From assembly GCF_004305975.1 (NCBI RefSeq), contig NZ_BHZI01000012.1, positions 1 to 44,153 on the forward strand: a stretch of 44,153 nt of DNA. Reading direction: 5' to 3'. This stretch comes from Streptomyces otsuchiensis (GTDB lineage Bacteria > Actinomycetota > Actinomycetes > Streptomycetales > Streptomycetaceae). A program made the position numbers and the translations under genes. The notes under the pieces were generated by a model that was not told the origin of the DNA, did not search any database, and saw nothing but the letters and a program-made list of their open reading frames with translations. Each line of letters begins with the position of its first letter. The stretch's first letter is position 1. This document shows, one piece after another, positions 43,800-44,153 of this stretch.

Positions 43800-43816
43800 T
43801 TGTCGGAGTCCGACAA
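43800..43816. promoter_or_regulatory. Perfect palindrome, candidate operator
   Basis: TTGTCGGA-G-TCCGACAA, 8-bp arms around one base, 25 bp upstream of the GTG at 43775. The size fits a dimeric repressor site; it would overlap or follow the promoter of that gene. Confidence 0.5.
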
Positions 43817-43910
43817 GCGGCGCGCGAATGGTCCTCGGACGAAGCGAGGACGCGGCGCGCGCGTTAGCGGTGGGGTGTGCGCACCCTCCTGCACCCGCGC
43901 TGGTCCGATG

Positions 43911-43930
43911 CGCTCCCCTTGCGCTCCCCT
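43911..43930 (+). repeat. Putative integrase arm-type site, right copy
   Basis: The same 20-mer as at 6090-6109, here 125 bp inside the right core and in the same orientation. Confidence 0.55.
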
Positions 43931-43990
43931 TGGATTTCGCGGCATGGACGGGACCGGCCCGATAAGTGGCCGTCAGCCCCGAAACATGAG

Positions 43991-44025
43991 AAAGGCCAGG
44001 TCAGACGGAGTCTGACCTGGCCTTT
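43991..44025 (-). terminator. tRNA-Thr terminator (element side)
   Basis: A perfect 16-bp stem (43991-44006 with 44010-44025) and a GGA loop. The arms are identical to the terminator at 5887-5921. It lies directly 3' of the intact tRNA. Confidence 0.88.
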
Positions 44026-44030
44026 GGGGG

Positions 44031-44104
44031 AGCCGCCTGGGGGAGTCGAACCCCCGACCTACGCATTACGAGTGCGTCGCTCTGGCCGACTGAGCTAAGG
44101 CGGC
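44031..44104 (-). tRNA. tRNA-Thr (CGT anticodon)
   Basis: A 74-nt cloverleaf on the minus strand. The acceptor strand GCCGCCT (5' end at 44104) pairs with AGGCGGC, with discriminator T at 44031. The D-arm has AGCTCAGTCGG. The anticodon stem ACGCA/TGCGT encloses loop CTCGTAA with anticodon CGT (44070-44068), reading ACG threonine codons. The T-arm is GGGGGTTCGACTCCCCC. CCA is not encoded. The 3' half from the anticodon loop onward is probably supplied by the integrated element, because the other att copy carries a different T-stem. Confidence 0.95.
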
Positions 44105-44153
44105 GTGTTGCGCGGGCAAGTCTACACAGGTCCGGGGGTGGTCTGTGCAGGGT

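Larger units (their letters stand above)
43776..44030. other. Right end of element, non-coding
   Basis: Contains a palindrome (43800-43816), a hairpin GTCCTCG-GACGAAG-CGAGGAC (43831-43851), the second arm-type repeat (43911-43930) and the element-side tRNA-Thr terminator. No gene seen. Confidence 0.65.
5953..44072. mobile_element. 38.1-kb integrative (conjugative) element at tRNA-Thr, defence-loaded and decayed
   Basis: The borders are the 17-bp core repeats at 5953-5969 and 44056-44072, each inside a tRNA-Thr 3' half. A 20-bp tandem motif occurs once inside each border at similar distance (6090-6109; 43911-43930). The interior carries conjugation genes, DISARM, Qat, insertion sequences and gene remnants, whereas the outside is ordinary chromosome. 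No intact integrase, excisionase, relaxase, coupling protein or replication gene is visible. The only recombinase trace is a C-terminal fragment at 35875-36246. The element therefore probably cannot excise or transfer alone, unless helped by a related element in trans. Confidence 0.8.

Overview
The window is high-GC actinomycete DNA, most like Streptomyces or a close relative: GC-rich third codon positions, frequent GTG and TTG starts, tight 1-17 nt gene overlaps, and conjugation genes of the SCO6880/DUF6112/DUF6238 type. It divides into a short chromosomal stretch (1-5952), one large integrated element (about 5953-44072), and the chromosomal 5' end of a tRNA-Thr gene.

Chromosome (1-5952). 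A 5'-partial PIG-L type deacetylase, a metal-dependent cyclase, a small protein with two HTH-like segments, a MerR regulator with a MerR-type promoter/operator, a divergent alpha/beta-hydrolase lipoprotein (tripeptidyl-aminopeptidase-like), a HAD-like protein, and the tRNA-Thr terminator.

Element borders. An intact tRNA-Thr(CGT) gene (minus strand, 44031-44104) lies at the right edge, and its 3' half is repeated at 5928-5969. The two copies share a 17-bp core that stops exactly at the edge of the anticodon loop. Each is followed by a terminator with identical 16-bp arms, and each end carries the same 20-bp tandem motif 120-125 bp inside. This is the signature of a tyrosine-integrase element at a tRNA anticodon loop. 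The element is 38.1 kb and looks decayed as a self-mobile unit: only a C-terminal integrase fragment remains, and no relaxase or coupling protein is visible.

Element contents, left to right. (a) An AT-richer T5orf172/GIY-YIG gene bracketed by two diverged 110-bp copies of one sequence. (b) A tRNA-Gly 3'-end scar with its terminator. (c) An ISL3 transposase remnant. (d) A complete class 1 DISARM phage-defence operon on the minus strand, drmD-drmMI-drmA-drmB-drmC, every junction overlapping. (e) A complete ISAs1-family insertion sequence upstream of drmD. (f) A solitary beta-class DNA methyltransferase. (g) A type IV secretion-like conjugation operon (NlpC/P60 hydrolase, DUF6112, VirB8-like, VirB6/TrbL-like, SCO6880, DUF6238, VirB4-like ATPase) preceded by a leader with perfect inverted repeats and a 16-codon upstream ORF. 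(h) A decay zone with two frameshifted genes, a truncated MoxR-type ATPase fused to an XRE/TPR remnant, itself fused to an integrase tail, and an IS5 tail. (i) A complete Qat defence operon (qatABCD). (j) A membrane-anchored pentapeptide-repeat protein and two small uncharacterised genes.

Taken together, this is a mobile-element-borne defence island: DISARM and Qat, with a solitary methyltransferase and a GIY-YIG protein, carried on a damaged conjugative backbone. The two main systems match known families. The less described parts are the att architecture, the methyltransferase and pentapeptide companions, and the non-coding leader of the conjugation operon.
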